A stretch of DNA of 64,000 nucleotides, from the NCBI GenBank assembly GCA_024234735.1, contig JACKNV010000002.1, positions 310,001 to 374,000 of the forward strand. Reading direction: 5' to 3'. Below are positions 33,423 to 41,372 of this stretch, in pieces. A program made the position numbers and the translations under genes. Position 1 is the stretch's first letter; each line of letters begins with the position of its first letter. Under the pieces are notes generated by a model that was not told where the DNA came from, searched no databases, and saw only the letters and a program-made list of their open reading frames with translations. Source of the stretch: Pseudomonadales bacterium. Its GTDB lineage: Bacteria > Pseudomonadota > Gammaproteobacteria > Pseudomonadales > Halieaceae.

Positions 33423-34181
33423 ATGAACCTCGACAATATCCGCATCGTACTGGTCAACACCACCCACCCGGGCAATATCGGCGGGGTGGCCCGGGCGATG
33501 AAGAACATGGGCCTGTCGCGGCTGGTGCTGGTAGCACCGCTAAACTACCCGCACGAGCAGGCCCGCTGGCGGGCGGCCTCGGCCGAGGACCTGCTGGCCA
33601 GCGCGGTGGTGGTGGACAGCGTCGAGGAGGCGATTGCCGACTGCCAGTTCGTGGTTGGCACCAGTGCCCGCGAGCGGCGTATTCCCTGGCCGCTGCTGGA
33701 CCCGCGGCAGTGCGCCGCTCGCATCGGCAGCCTCTCCGATCGCGAACAGGTGGCGGTGCTGTTCGGCCGCGAGGACCGGGGGTTGACCAACGGGGAACTG
33801 CAGCAGTGCAACCTGCATCTGAATATTCCCACCTCCGATGCCTACAGTTCCCTCAACCTGGCCATGGCGGTGCAGATCGTCTGTTACGAGCTGCGCATGT
33901 TGCTGGTGCAGGGCGAGCTCGCTGCCGACGAGGACGCCCAGTGGGACACCCCGTTCGCCACGGTGGAAAACATGGAGCGTTTCTACGTCCACCTCGAGGA
34001 GACGCTGACCGAGCTGGAGTTCCTCGACCCGGCGGCGCCACGCCAGTTGATGGCCCGCCTGCGCCGCCTGTACGGCCGGGTGCGCCTGGATGAGATGGAG
34101 CTGAATATCCTGCGCGGCATTCTCACCGAGACCCACAAGTGGGTGGCGCGCGGCCACGCGGCCCGCGACATGGTCAAGTAG
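33423..34181 (+). CDS. trmJ: tRNA (cytidine/uridine-2'-O-)-methyltransferase TrmJ
   Basis: 252 residues. SPOUT/TrmH fold: 'IRIVLVNTTHPGNIGGVARAMKNMGLSRLVLVAP' at the N-terminus, motif 2 'VAVLFGREDRGLTNGELQQCN' and motif 3 'LNIPTSDAYSSLNLAMAVQIVCYEL' forming the knot. It methylates the ribose at position 32 of tRNAs. A C-terminal extension (about 170-252) is the usual one. In many relatives trmJ precedes iscR-iscS; here a cysteine desulfurase follows after ten bases. Confidence 0.93.
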   Translation: MNLDNIRIVLVNTTHPGNIGGVARAMKNMGLSRLVLVAPLNYPHEQARWRAASAEDLLASAVVVDSVEEAIADCQFVVGTSARERRIPWPLLDPRQCAARIGSLSDREQVAVLFGREDRGLTNGELQQCNLHLNIPTSDAYSSLNLAMAVQIVCYELRMLLVQGELAADEDAQWDTPFATVENMERFYVHLEETLTELEFLDPAAPRQLMARLRRLYGRVRLDEMELNILRGILTETHKWVARGHAARDMVK

Positions 34182-34191
34182 GGTGGCGGAC

Positions 34192-35355
34192 ATGCGCAAA
34201 CCAATCTACCTGGACTACCTGGCCACCACCCCGGTCGACCAGCGGGTGGTGGACAAGATGACCCAGTGCCTGTCCATCGACGGGGTATTCGGCAACCCCG
34301 CATCGCGCTCCCATGTCTATGGCTGGAAGGCCGAGGAAGTGGTGGAGCAGGCCCGGCGCGAGGTCGCCGACCTGATCGGGGCCGACCCCCGGGAAATCGT
34401 CTGGACCTCCGGCGCCACGGAGGCAGACAACCTCGCGATCAAGGGGGTGGCGCAGTTTCACCGGGCGCGGGGACGCCATATCGTCACCTCGCGTATCGAG
34501 CACAAGGCGGTGCTCGACAGCTGCCACTTCCTGGAGGGGGAGGGTTTCGAACTCACCTATCTGGAGCCGGGGCCCGATGGCCTGGTCGCGCCAGACGCCG
34601 TCGCCGCCGCCCTGCGGGCCGACACCATCCTGGTCAGTATCATGCACGCCAACAACGAGTTGGGTACCGTCAACGATATTGCCGCCATCGGGCGGGTGAC
34701 CCGCGCCGCCGGCGTGTTGTTTCACTGCGATGCAGCCCAGAGCGCGGGCAAGTTGCCTATCGACCTGGGGGAACTGGAGGTGGACCTGATGTCGTTGTCG
34801 GGCCACAAGATGTACGGCCCCAAGGGGGTTGGAGCATTGTACGTGCGCCGCCAGCCCCGGGTGCACCTGCAGGCCCAGATGCACGGCGGGAATCACGAGC
34901 GCGGCATGCGCTCCGGCACGCTGGCCACGCACCAGGTGGCGGGCATGGGGGAGGCGGCCCGGCTCGCGGCCGTGACCATGGCAGAGGAGTGCGAGCGGCT
35001 GGCGGCCCTGCGCGAGCGCTTCTGGGCGGGTATCCGCGAGCTCGACGGGGTGCAGGTCAATGGCCACCCGCGGCGGCGACTGCCCGGTGCCCTCAACATC
35101 GCCGTGGCGGGCGTGGATGGCGAGGCGCTGTTGATGGGCCTCAAGGACCTGGCCCTGTCCACAGGCTCGGCCTGTACCTCCGCCAGCCTGGAGCCCTCCT
35201 ACGTGCTGCGCGCCATCGGCCTGCCCGACCAACTGGCCCACAGTTCCCTGCGCTTCAGCTTCGGCCGTTACACCACCGAGGGGGAGGTCGAGGTGGCGGT
35301 AGAGCAGTTGCGCCACGTCGTTAGCGCGCTGCGAAAACGGCCGGCAGGCCCGTGA
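34192..35355 (+). CDS. cysteine desulfurase, IscS-like, without IscU-binding tail
   Basis: 387 residues from ATG 34192 (MRKPIYLDYLATTPVD, as in IscS); a GTG three codons upstream is less likely. PLP Lys in 'LSGHKMYGPKG', and the sulfur-carrying Cys in 'STGSACTSASLEPSYVLRAIG'. It transfers sulfur from cysteine for Fe-S clusters and tRNA thiolation. Compared with E. coli IscS (404 residues) the end is shorter, stopping after 'VVSALRKRPAGP' and lacking the conserved 'WAHH'-type tail that contacts IscU. No iscR, iscU or iscA follow; phosphate uptake genes do. It may be a tRNA-thiolation enzyme in a Suf-dependent organism (inference). Confidence 0.87.
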   Translation: MRKPIYLDYLATTPVDQRVVDKMTQCLSIDGVFGNPASRSHVYGWKAEEVVEQARREVADLIGADPREIVWTSGATEADNLAIKGVAQFHRARGRHIVTSRIEHKAVLDSCHFLEGEGFELTYLEPGPDGLVAPDAVAAALRADTILVSIMHANNELGTVNDIAAIGRVTRAAGVLFHCDAAQSAGKLPIDLGELEVDLMSLSGHKMYGPKGVGALYVRRQPRVHLQAQMHGGNHERGMRSGTLATHQVAGMGEAARLAAVTMAEECERLAALRERFWAGIRELDGVQVNGHPRRRLPGALNIAVAGVDGEALLMGLKDLALSTGSACTSASLEPSYVLRAIGLPDQLAHSSLRFSFGRYTTEGEVEVAVEQLRHVVSALRKRPAGP

Positions 35356-35431
35356 TCAATCCTTGCCTGTGTCTGGCGCCGCCATTGTCCCGGGCGCGGT
35401 AGCCCAGGTCCAGGTTGCCGGGGCGGCAGTC

Positions 35432-36463
35432 ATGCAATCCATTCCACTGGCTCTGGTCGCGGTCGTTTTTGCTGTCGCGATATATGATTTTACCAACGGT
35501 TTTCACGATGCCGCCGATATGGTGGCGACGGCCATCGCCTCGCGAGCCATGCAACCCGCTGTCGCAATCGGAATAGTCGCGGTTTTTACGTTTCTCGGGC
35601 CTTTTACTGTTGGCCTGGCGGTGGCCGATACGGTGGGTACCTTTGTCGATGTCGGATCCTGTTCCGAGCAGGTTGGCGCCGCCGTTGTTTTTGCAGCGCT
35701 TCTGGCTGCGGTAAGCTACAACGTCGTCACCTGGGTAGTGGGCTACCCGTCCTCCTCCTCCAACTCCCTGGCGGGCGGACTGGTGGGCGCCGGACTTTAC
35801 GCCATTGGCAGCGCCCATATCAATTGGGGGTTTACCGCCCTGCAGCATGGCCAGTTGCAGGGTGTCGTCAAGGTTGTGGCCGGGTTGCTCGTTTCGCCCC
35901 TGTTTGCTTTTGTGGTCGGTTACCTGACCGTAAAGGTTTTTATCAGAGTATTTCGGCGTTTTACCCGCCAGGTAGGTCCAATTTTCGTGGTTTCTCAATA
36001 CTTCAGTGTTGCCTTTCTGGGGTTCTCCCACGGTGCCAATGACGCCCAGAAGGGTATGGCCATTATCGGTATGATGCTGCTGGCCACCGGTGTCACCGAT
36101 GTGTTTACTGTTCCCCTGTGGGCGGTCGCGTTGTGCACCTGCGCCATCACCACGGGAACCGTGTTCGGTGGCTGGCGTATCATAAAGACACTGGGTTTTT
36201 CACTGTATCGGTTGCGCGCCCTGCACGCTGTTGCCAATCAATTGGGGGCGGCGCTGATCAATAGCGTGGCCACCAGTGTCGGCGCGCCCACCTCTACCAC
36301 CCAGGTCGTGACCGCGACACTGCTTGGCAATGGTGCCGCGGAAAAGCCGGGGCACGTCAAGTGGGTTAAAGCGGCGGGAATTGTCGGTGGCTGGTGGCTG
36401 AACCTGCCCGTATCAATCGCACTGGGTTGGATGTACTGTTACCTGTACCTGGTGATGATATAG
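35432..36463 (+). CDS. PiT family inorganic phosphate transporter
   Basis: 343 residues. Start ATG 35432 has a weak ribosome binding site; TTG 35363 is possible. The PiT repeats are clear: 'YDFTNGFHDAADMVATAIASRAMQP' in the first half and 'FLGFSHGANDAQKGMAIIGMMLL' in the second, with 'GYPSSSSNSLAGG' and 'VGAPTSTTQVV' binding motifs. About ten membrane segments. It imports phosphate, probably as a metal-phosphate or with protons/sodium. The DUF47 gene begins ten bases later and is its regular partner. It has fewer GC-rich codons than the flanking genes. Confidence 0.92.
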   Translation: MQSIPLALVAVVFAVAIYDFTNGFHDAADMVATAIASRAMQPAVAIGIVAVFTFLGPFTVGLAVADTVGTFVDVGSCSEQVGAAVVFAALLAAVSYNVVTWVVGYPSSSSNSLAGGLVGAGLYAIGSAHINWGFTALQHGQLQGVVKVVAGLLVSPLFAFVVGYLTVKVFIRVFRRFTRQVGPIFVVSQYFSVAFLGFSHGANDAQKGMAIIGMMLLATGVTDVFTVPLWAVALCTCAITTGTVFGGWRIIKTLGFSLYRLRALHAVANQLGAALINSVATSVGAPTSTTQVVTATLLGNGAAEKPGHVKWVKAAGIVGGWWLNLPVSIALGWMYCYLYLVMI

Positions 36464-36473
36464 GCAACTGATC

Positions 36474-37094
36474 ATGGGCTTCATCAGTAAATTACTGTTA
36501 CCGCGGCAGGTCGATTTCAACGAATCGCTGCTGGACCAGGCGAAGAACTGTCGATCGATCGTTGAGGATTTGTGCGCGGCCTGCGCTGCCAATGACATGG
36601 GTCTGCTCAGTACCATACCGGCTACCGCCCAGCAGGGGCGTGAGCTCAAGGACAGGAACATGGCGCTGCTTCTGGACGTGTTCATCACGCCTTATGACAA
36701 GGAATCTATCTACAGGATGATCACAGGGCTCGACTGGGTCGCCCTCAGCGTCAAGCATTTCCAGTTGGAAACCCGGGTATATCAGCTGCACTCCCTCAGC
36801 GAGTACGCGCCCATCATGAGCCTGCTGGCGGACATGGCCGCCGCCCTGGAAAGCGGAATTCGGGAGCTTCCCGCCCGGCAACTGCCGCCCATCGGCAACA
36901 GCACGGACCGAATTCACGATCAGTACGACGAAGTCGTCAGCCTGTGCGCCAGGGCCAACGCAGAACTGCTGGCCCAGGATGACCTGAAGCGCATCATGCG
37001 CCACCGGGACATGCTGCTGCAACTCAAGGAAATTGCCAAGCGCATTCACCTGGCCGCCAACACACTTGAAGATATGGCGATAAAGGTCACCTGA
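36474..37094 (+). CDS. DUF47 (PhoU-like) PiT accessory protein
   Basis: 206 residues. All-helical PhoU-like domain with the usual C-terminal pattern ('DMLLQLKEIAKRIHLAANTLEDMAIKVT'). DUF47 proteins are cytoplasmic partners of PiT transporters and tune phosphate uptake. Ten bases after the PiT gene, so surely co-transcribed. No DNA-binding domain. Confidence 0.88.
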   Translation: MGFISKLLLPRQVDFNESLLDQAKNCRSIVEDLCAACAANDMGLLSTIPATAQQGRELKDRNMALLLDVFITPYDKESIYRMITGLDWVALSVKHFQLETRVYQLHSLSEYAPIMSLLADMAAALESGIRELPARQLPPIGNSTDRIHDQYDEVVSLCARANAELLAQDDLKRIMRHRDMLLQLKEIAKRIHLAANTLEDMAIKVT

Positions 37095-37247
37095 ATCCGC
37101 AGGGGTGGCCCGGCGGGGTCGCCCCAGTGCCGGTGCGCCGGCACCCTGCAACTGCTCCGCGATGCCCTGTCCAGTACCGTAAAAAGCTTTTTAAAACAAA
37201 CAGATATGATAAGCTCCGGGCGCCCTTGGCGGGCCCCTTCGGGTCCT

Positions 37248-37276
37248 TTGCCATAAAGTCGGTAGGCCCGTATAAT
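37248..37276 (+). promoter_or_regulatory. sigma-70 promoter of ndk
   Basis: TTGCCA (37248-37253) and TATAAT (37271-37276) with a 17-base spacer, five and six of six consensus positions. Transcription would start near 37283, about 86 bases before the ndk ATG. The rest of the 274-base gap holds no gene. Confidence 0.75.
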
Positions 37277-37368
37277 TGCGCGGCTTTTGGTCCACGGTTG
37301 CGGAGTCCGCGGCCGTAGCGCAGGCCGGCAGGCCCCTACACCCCACAACGTCAAATCAGGAGACCCCC

Positions 37369-37800
37369 ATGGCGGTTGAACGCACGCTTTCCATCATCAA
37401 GCCCGATGCCGTAGGCAAGAACATCATCGGCAAGATCTACTCCCGTTTCGAGTCCAATGGTCTGCGTGTGGTGGCGGCCAAAATGGTGCAGCTCAGTGAC
37501 GCCGTTGCCGGGGGCTTTTATGCGGAGCATCGCGAGCGCCCGTTCTTTCCCGCCCTGATCGAGTTCATGACTTCCGGGCCGGTGGTGGTGCAGGTGCTGG
37601 AAGGCGAGGGCGCGGTGGCCAAAAACCGCGAGCTGATGGGCGCCACCAATCCGCAGGAGGCCGCCGCCGGCACTATTCGCGCCGATTTCGCCTCCTCTAT
37701 AGACGCCAATGCCGTGCACGGCTCCGATTCCACCGAATCCGCCGCCCGCGAAATCGCCTATTTCTTCGCCGCCAGCGAAATCTGCGCCCGGCCGGAATAG
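37369..37800 (+). CDS. ndk: nucleoside diphosphate kinase
   Basis: 143 residues, exact family length. Start ATG 37369 with CAGGAGA upstream. 'ERTLSIIKPDAVGKN', and catalytic His in 'NAVHGSDSTESAAREIAYFF'. It equilibrates nucleoside triphosphate pools by a phospho-His intermediate. The ndk-rlmN-pilW order is the usual one in Gammaproteobacteria. Confidence 0.97.
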   Translation: MAVERTLSIIKPDAVGKNIIGKIYSRFESNGLRVVAAKMVQLSDAVAGGFYAEHRERPFFPALIEFMTSGPVVVQVLEGEGAVAKNRELMGATNPQEAAAGTIRADFASSIDANAVHGSDSTESAAREIAYFFAASEICARPE

Positions 37801-37820
37801 CCTGATCGTCACGACGCGCC

Positions 37821-38966
37821 ATGACCTCACCCGGCAACACCAGCGCTGACCGGCCCCGGGTAAACCTCCTGGGTCTGTCCCGGCGCCAGATGGAGGAGTT
37901 CTTCCTGGGCCTCGGGGAGAAGAAGTTCCGTGCGCAACAGGTGTTGAAATGGATACACCATGCCGGGGTGATGGATATCGACCGGATGTCCAACCTGGGC
38001 AGGGCGCTGCGCGAAAAGCTGTTGCAGGTCGCCGAGGTGCGCCCCCCTGAGATCGTCAGCCAGAGCGATTCGGCGGACGGCACCCGCAAGTGGGCAATCC
38101 GCGTGGACGGCGGCGGCCTGGTAGAGACCGTGCTCATCCCGGACGGCGACCGGGGTACCCTGTGCGTCTCCTCCCAGGTGGGCTGCAGCCTCGACTGCAG
38201 CTTTTGCTCTACCGGCAAACAGGGGTTCCAGCGCGATTTGAGTGCCGCCGAGATCATCGGCCAGCTGTGGCTGGCGATACAATCATACGATGCGTTCCAG
38301 TCCGGCAAGGGCCGTATCGTCACCAACGTGGTGATGATGGGCATGGGCGAGCCGCTGCTCAATTTCGATAACGTGGTGGCGGCTATGGACCTGATGATGG
38401 AAGACCTCGCCTACGGGATTTCCAAGCGCCGGGTCACCCTCAGTACCTCCGGGGTGGTGCCCGCGCTGGATCGCCTGGCGCAGGTGAGCGAAGTGTCGCT
38501 GGCGATTTCCCTGCACGCCCCCAACGATGCCCTGCGCAATGAGCTGGTACCCATCAATCGCAAATACCCCATCGCCAGCCTGCTGCGCAGTGCCCGCCAT
38601 TACATCGATGCCCAGCGCGACAGCAAGCGGGTGGTCACCATAGAGTACACCCTGATAGCCGGAGTCAATGACCAGCCCGAACACGCCCGGGAACTGGCGG
38701 TGCTGCTGAGGGACTTTCCCTGTAAGATAAACCTGATACCGTTTAACAGTTTCCCGCAGTCCGAGTACCGCCGTCCCAGCGGCAACGCGGTGAGCCGTTT
38801 CTGGCAGGTGCTGGTGGATGCCGGCTTCGTGGTGACGGTGAGGACGACCCGCGGCGACGATATAGATGCCGCCTGCGGGCAACTTGTCGGCCAGGTGGTG
38901 GATCGGACACGGCGCAGCGAGCGCCACCGCGCGGCGGCCGCCACCCAGGTGATACGAGTAGGCTAA
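37821..38966 (+). CDS. rlmN: dual-specificity rRNA/tRNA adenine-C2 methyltransferase RlmN
   Basis: 381 residues. Radical SAM motif in 'VGCSLDCSFCSTGKQG' (C-x3-C-x2-C), the downstream glycine-rich 'GMGEPLLNFDNVV', and the C-terminal Cys in 'GDDIDAACGQL' that takes part in the methyl transfer. It modifies A2503 of 23S rRNA and A37 of some tRNAs. Starts 20 bases after ndk and ends four bases before pilW. Confidence 0.96.
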   Translation: MTSPGNTSADRPRVNLLGLSRRQMEEFFLGLGEKKFRAQQVLKWIHHAGVMDIDRMSNLGRALREKLLQVAEVRPPEIVSQSDSADGTRKWAIRVDGGGLVETVLIPDGDRGTLCVSSQVGCSLDCSFCSTGKQGFQRDLSAAEIIGQLWLAIQSYDAFQSGKGRIVTNVVMMGMGEPLLNFDNVVAAMDLMMEDLAYGISKRRVTLSTSGVVPALDRLAQVSEVSLAISLHAPNDALRNELVPINRKYPIASLLRSARHYIDAQRDSKRVVTIEYTLIAGVNDQPEHARELAVLLRDFPCKINLIPFNSFPQSEYRRPSGNAVSRFWQVLVDAGFVVTVRTTRGDDIDAACGQLVGQVVDRTRRSERHRAAAATQVIRVG

Positions 38967-38970
38967 ATAG

Positions 38971-39741
38971 ATGAAATCAGTTCTGCAAATTATCTGCGTA
39001 GGCTCGGCGCTGTTGCTGCTGAGTGCATGTATCACCACCACCGAGAGCATATTCACCGAGCAGTATTCGCCCCAGGAAGCGCTGGACCAGCGGGTCGCGC
39101 TGGCCCGCCAGTACATCGGCGAGGGCAACTGGGAGGCAGCCAAGCGCAACCTCAAGCTGGCCTACGATATCGACCCCAACAACGCCCACGTATACGAGGC
39201 GTTTGCCCTGGTATACCAAAGTACCGGGGAGTACGAGCTCGCCGAGGAAAACTTCAAGATGGCGATCAAGATCGATCCCAAGTTCCCGCGGGCGCGCAAC
39301 AACTATGCCGCGTTCCTGTTCTCGCAACAGCGCTACGAGGAGGCCGAGAAGCAGCTCGAAGTCGTGGTCAAGGACAGCCTGTACTCGGGTCGCCCCCTGG
39401 CCTTCGTGAACCTGGGGCTGTGCCGGATGCAGCTGTTTGATCCCGAGGGCGCGGAAGAGGCCTTCGTACGGGCGCTGGCAATGGACAGGACCAATGCCAT
39501 CGCCCTGCTGGAAATGGCCCAGATCCGTTTCGACGCCGGTGATTACCCCAATGCCAGGAAGTACTACGATACCTATCGCACGGTCGTGCGCCAGCAGTCG
39601 GCCCGGGGCCTGTGGCTGGGTATTCGCCTGGCCCGGGAGACCGGCGACCGCGACGCCGAGAGCAGCTACGCCCTGGCGCTGGTCAACCTGTATCCCGACT
39701 CCGTCGAGTACCAGGCCTTCAAGCGGACCGATGCGAAGTGA
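38971..39741 (+). CDS. pilW: type IV pilus biogenesis/stability lipoprotein PilW (PilF)
   Basis: 256 residues. Lipobox LLLSAC near Cys17. Five or six TPR units follow ('ARQYIGEGNWEAAKRNLKLAYDIDPNNAHVYEAFALVYQSTGEYELAEENFKMAIKIDP' region). It is the pilotin that brings the PilQ secretin to the outer membrane. The conserved place between rlmN and rodZ supports the name. Its TGA overlaps the next start (GTGA). Confidence 0.92.
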   Translation: MKSVLQIICVGSALLLLSACITTTESIFTEQYSPQEALDQRVALARQYIGEGNWEAAKRNLKLAYDIDPNNAHVYEAFALVYQSTGEYELAEENFKMAIKIDPKFPRARNNYAAFLFSQQRYEEAEKQLEVVVKDSLYSGRPLAFVNLGLCRMQLFDPEGAEEAFVRALAMDRTNAIALLEMAQIRFDAGDYPNARKYYDTYRTVVRQQSARGLWLGIRLARETGDRDAESSYALALVNLYPDSVEYQAFKRTDAK

Positions 39742-40220
39742 GTGATGAACTGCAACTGGACGCCTTCGTTACCCCCGGGACCCTGCTGAAAGCGGCTCGC
39801 GAAGCGCGCCAGTTGTCGGAGCGGGAAGTGGCCGACCGCCTCAACTGGATGCCCGGGTACACCGCCATTATCGAACGCGACGATTTCCAGGCGCTGCGTC
39901 GCCCGGCCTTTGCCCGAGGCTATGTCAAGGCCTACGGGAAGCTGCTGGGGCTGGACGAAGCGCAACTGCTGGGCGCTTTCGACCGCGTTACCGCGGGAGA
40001 GGAGACCCGCACCCGGCAGCCCGCGACGACCCGTCCGGCGCAGTTGCAGCACACCGGGCTGGGAGTGGTGATCGGCCTGCTACTATTACTGCTGCTGGTG
40101 CTGGCTATCTGGTGGTGGCGCGGTGAGTCCGACGCGGCGAGCCGGGCGGGCCCCGCCGCGATGGATGCCGGTGCCGTCCCGCCGGGGGCTGGCGCCAACA
40201 GTGCGGAAGGTGAGCGATGA
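39738..40220 (+). CDS. short RodZ-like helix-turn-helix membrane protein
   Basis: 160 residues from GTG 39738. HTH_25 domain ('GTLLKAAREARQLSEREVADRLNWMPGYTAIIERDDFQALRRPAFARGYVKAYGKLLGL' region), a transmembrane helix (about 105-125, LLLLLLVLAIWWWRG) and only about 35 periplasmic residues. RodZ (about 330 residues) couples MreB to wall synthesis via the HTH domain, and has a C-terminal DUF4115 beta domain. That is missing here. The place between pilW and ispG is that of rodZ (yfgA), so this is the orthologue in shortened form. Confidence 0.85.
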   Translation: MSDELQLDAFVTPGTLLKAAREARQLSEREVADRLNWMPGYTAIIERDDFQALRRPAFARGYVKAYGKLLGLDEAQLLGAFDRVTAGEETRTRQPATTRPAQLQHTGLGVVIGLLLLLLLVLAIWWWRGESDAASRAGPAAMDAGAVPPGAGANSAEGER

Positions 40221-41347
40221 AAACGGTTAACCCCATCAAGCGGCGCGCCAGCCGGCAGATCATGGTTGGCAAGGTGGCGGTGGGCGGCGATGCGCCCATC
40301 AGCGTGCAGAGCATGACCAACACCGAAACCTGTGACGTCGAGGCGACGGTGGCCCAGGTGCGCGCCATCGCCGACGCCGGCGCCGATATCGTGCGGGTAT
40401 CGGTGCCCAGCATGGACGCGGCGGAGGCCTTTCGCGAGATTCGCGCCCAGGTGAGCGTGCCGCTGGTGGCCGACATCCATTTCGACCACAAGATCGCGCT
40501 GAAGGTAGCCGAGTACGGGGTGGACTGCCTGCGCATCAACCCCGGCAATATCGGCAGCGATGCCAAGGTGCGGGCGGTGATCGACAGCGCCCGCGACCGG
40601 GGTATACCGATACGCATAGGGGTCAATGCCGGTTCCCTGGGCAAGGACCTGCAGCGCAAGTACGGGGAACCCACTGCGGCCGCCCTGGTGGAATCCGCCC
40701 TGCGCCACGTGGCCATCCTCGACAAATTCGACTACCCCGAGTTCAAGGTCAGCGTGAAGGCCTCCGACGTGTTCATGGCGGTGGAAGCCTATCGCCTGCT
40801 GGCGAAGGAAATCGAGCAGCCCCTGCACCTGGGCATCACCGAGGCCGGCGGCCTGCGCGGCGGCACCGTCAAGTCCGCTGTCGGGCTGGGTATGCTGCTG
40901 ATGGACGGTATTGGCGACACCATCCGCATTTCCCTGGCGGCGGATCCGGTGGAGGAAGTCAAGGTCGGTTTCGAGATTCTCAAGAGCCTCAAACTGCGCA
41001 CCAACGGTATCAATTTCATAGCCTGTCCCAGCTGCTCGCGCCAGAACTTCGATGTGATTGCCACCATGAATACCCTGGAGCAGCGCCTCGAGGATGTCCG
41101 CACGCCCATGGACGTTGCGGTGATCGGCTGTATCGTCAATGGCCCCGGCGAGGCGCGCGAGGCGGATATCGGCCTGACCGGTGCCTCGCCCAACAACCTG
41201 ATCTACGTGGCGGGGGAGCCGGACCACAAGGTGAGCAACCAGGACTTCGTGGATCACCTCGAGCAGGTGATCAGGCAGCGCGCCCGGGAACTGGAGCTGG
41301 AACGCGCCGCGGCGGATGACAATCTCATCCTGAAATCGCCGGCCTGA
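40217..41347 (+). CDS. ispG: 4-hydroxy-3-methylbut-2-enyl diphosphate synthase (flavodoxin)
   Basis: 376 residues. Begins after a four-base overlap with the RodZ-like gene. 'VGGDAPISVQSMTNTETCDV', 'VPLVADIHFDHKIAL' and 'LRINPGNIGS' in the TIM barrel; Fe-S cysteines in 'IACPSCSRQNFD' and 'GCIVNGPGEA'. It performs the seventh step of the MEP isoprenoid pathway. Confidence 0.97.
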   Translation: MKTVNPIKRRASRQIMVGKVAVGGDAPISVQSMTNTETCDVEATVAQVRAIADAGADIVRVSVPSMDAAEAFREIRAQVSVPLVADIHFDHKIALKVAEYGVDCLRINPGNIGSDAKVRAVIDSARDRGIPIRIGVNAGSLGKDLQRKYGEPTAAALVESALRHVAILDKFDYPEFKVSVKASDVFMAVEAYRLLAKEIEQPLHLGITEAGGLRGGTVKSAVGLGMLLMDGIGDTIRISLAADPVEEVKVGFEILKSLKLRTNGINFIACPSCSRQNFDVIATMNTLEQRLEDVRTPMDVAVIGCIVNGPGEAREADIGLTGASPNNLIYVAGEPDHKVSNQDFVDHLEQVIRQRARELELERAAADDNLILKSPA

Positions 41348-41372
41348 GCCAATAATCGACCCTGGAGAAGCA

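Noticed and set aside
34192..37094. Reading trmJ-desulfurase as the start of an isc operon
   Set aside because: No iscR, iscU, iscA, hscBA or fdx follow; the next genes are PiT and DUF47.
37095..37247. Possible small RNA or tRNA before ndk
   Set aside because: No cloverleaf or T-loop signature; only short GC-rich inverted segments.
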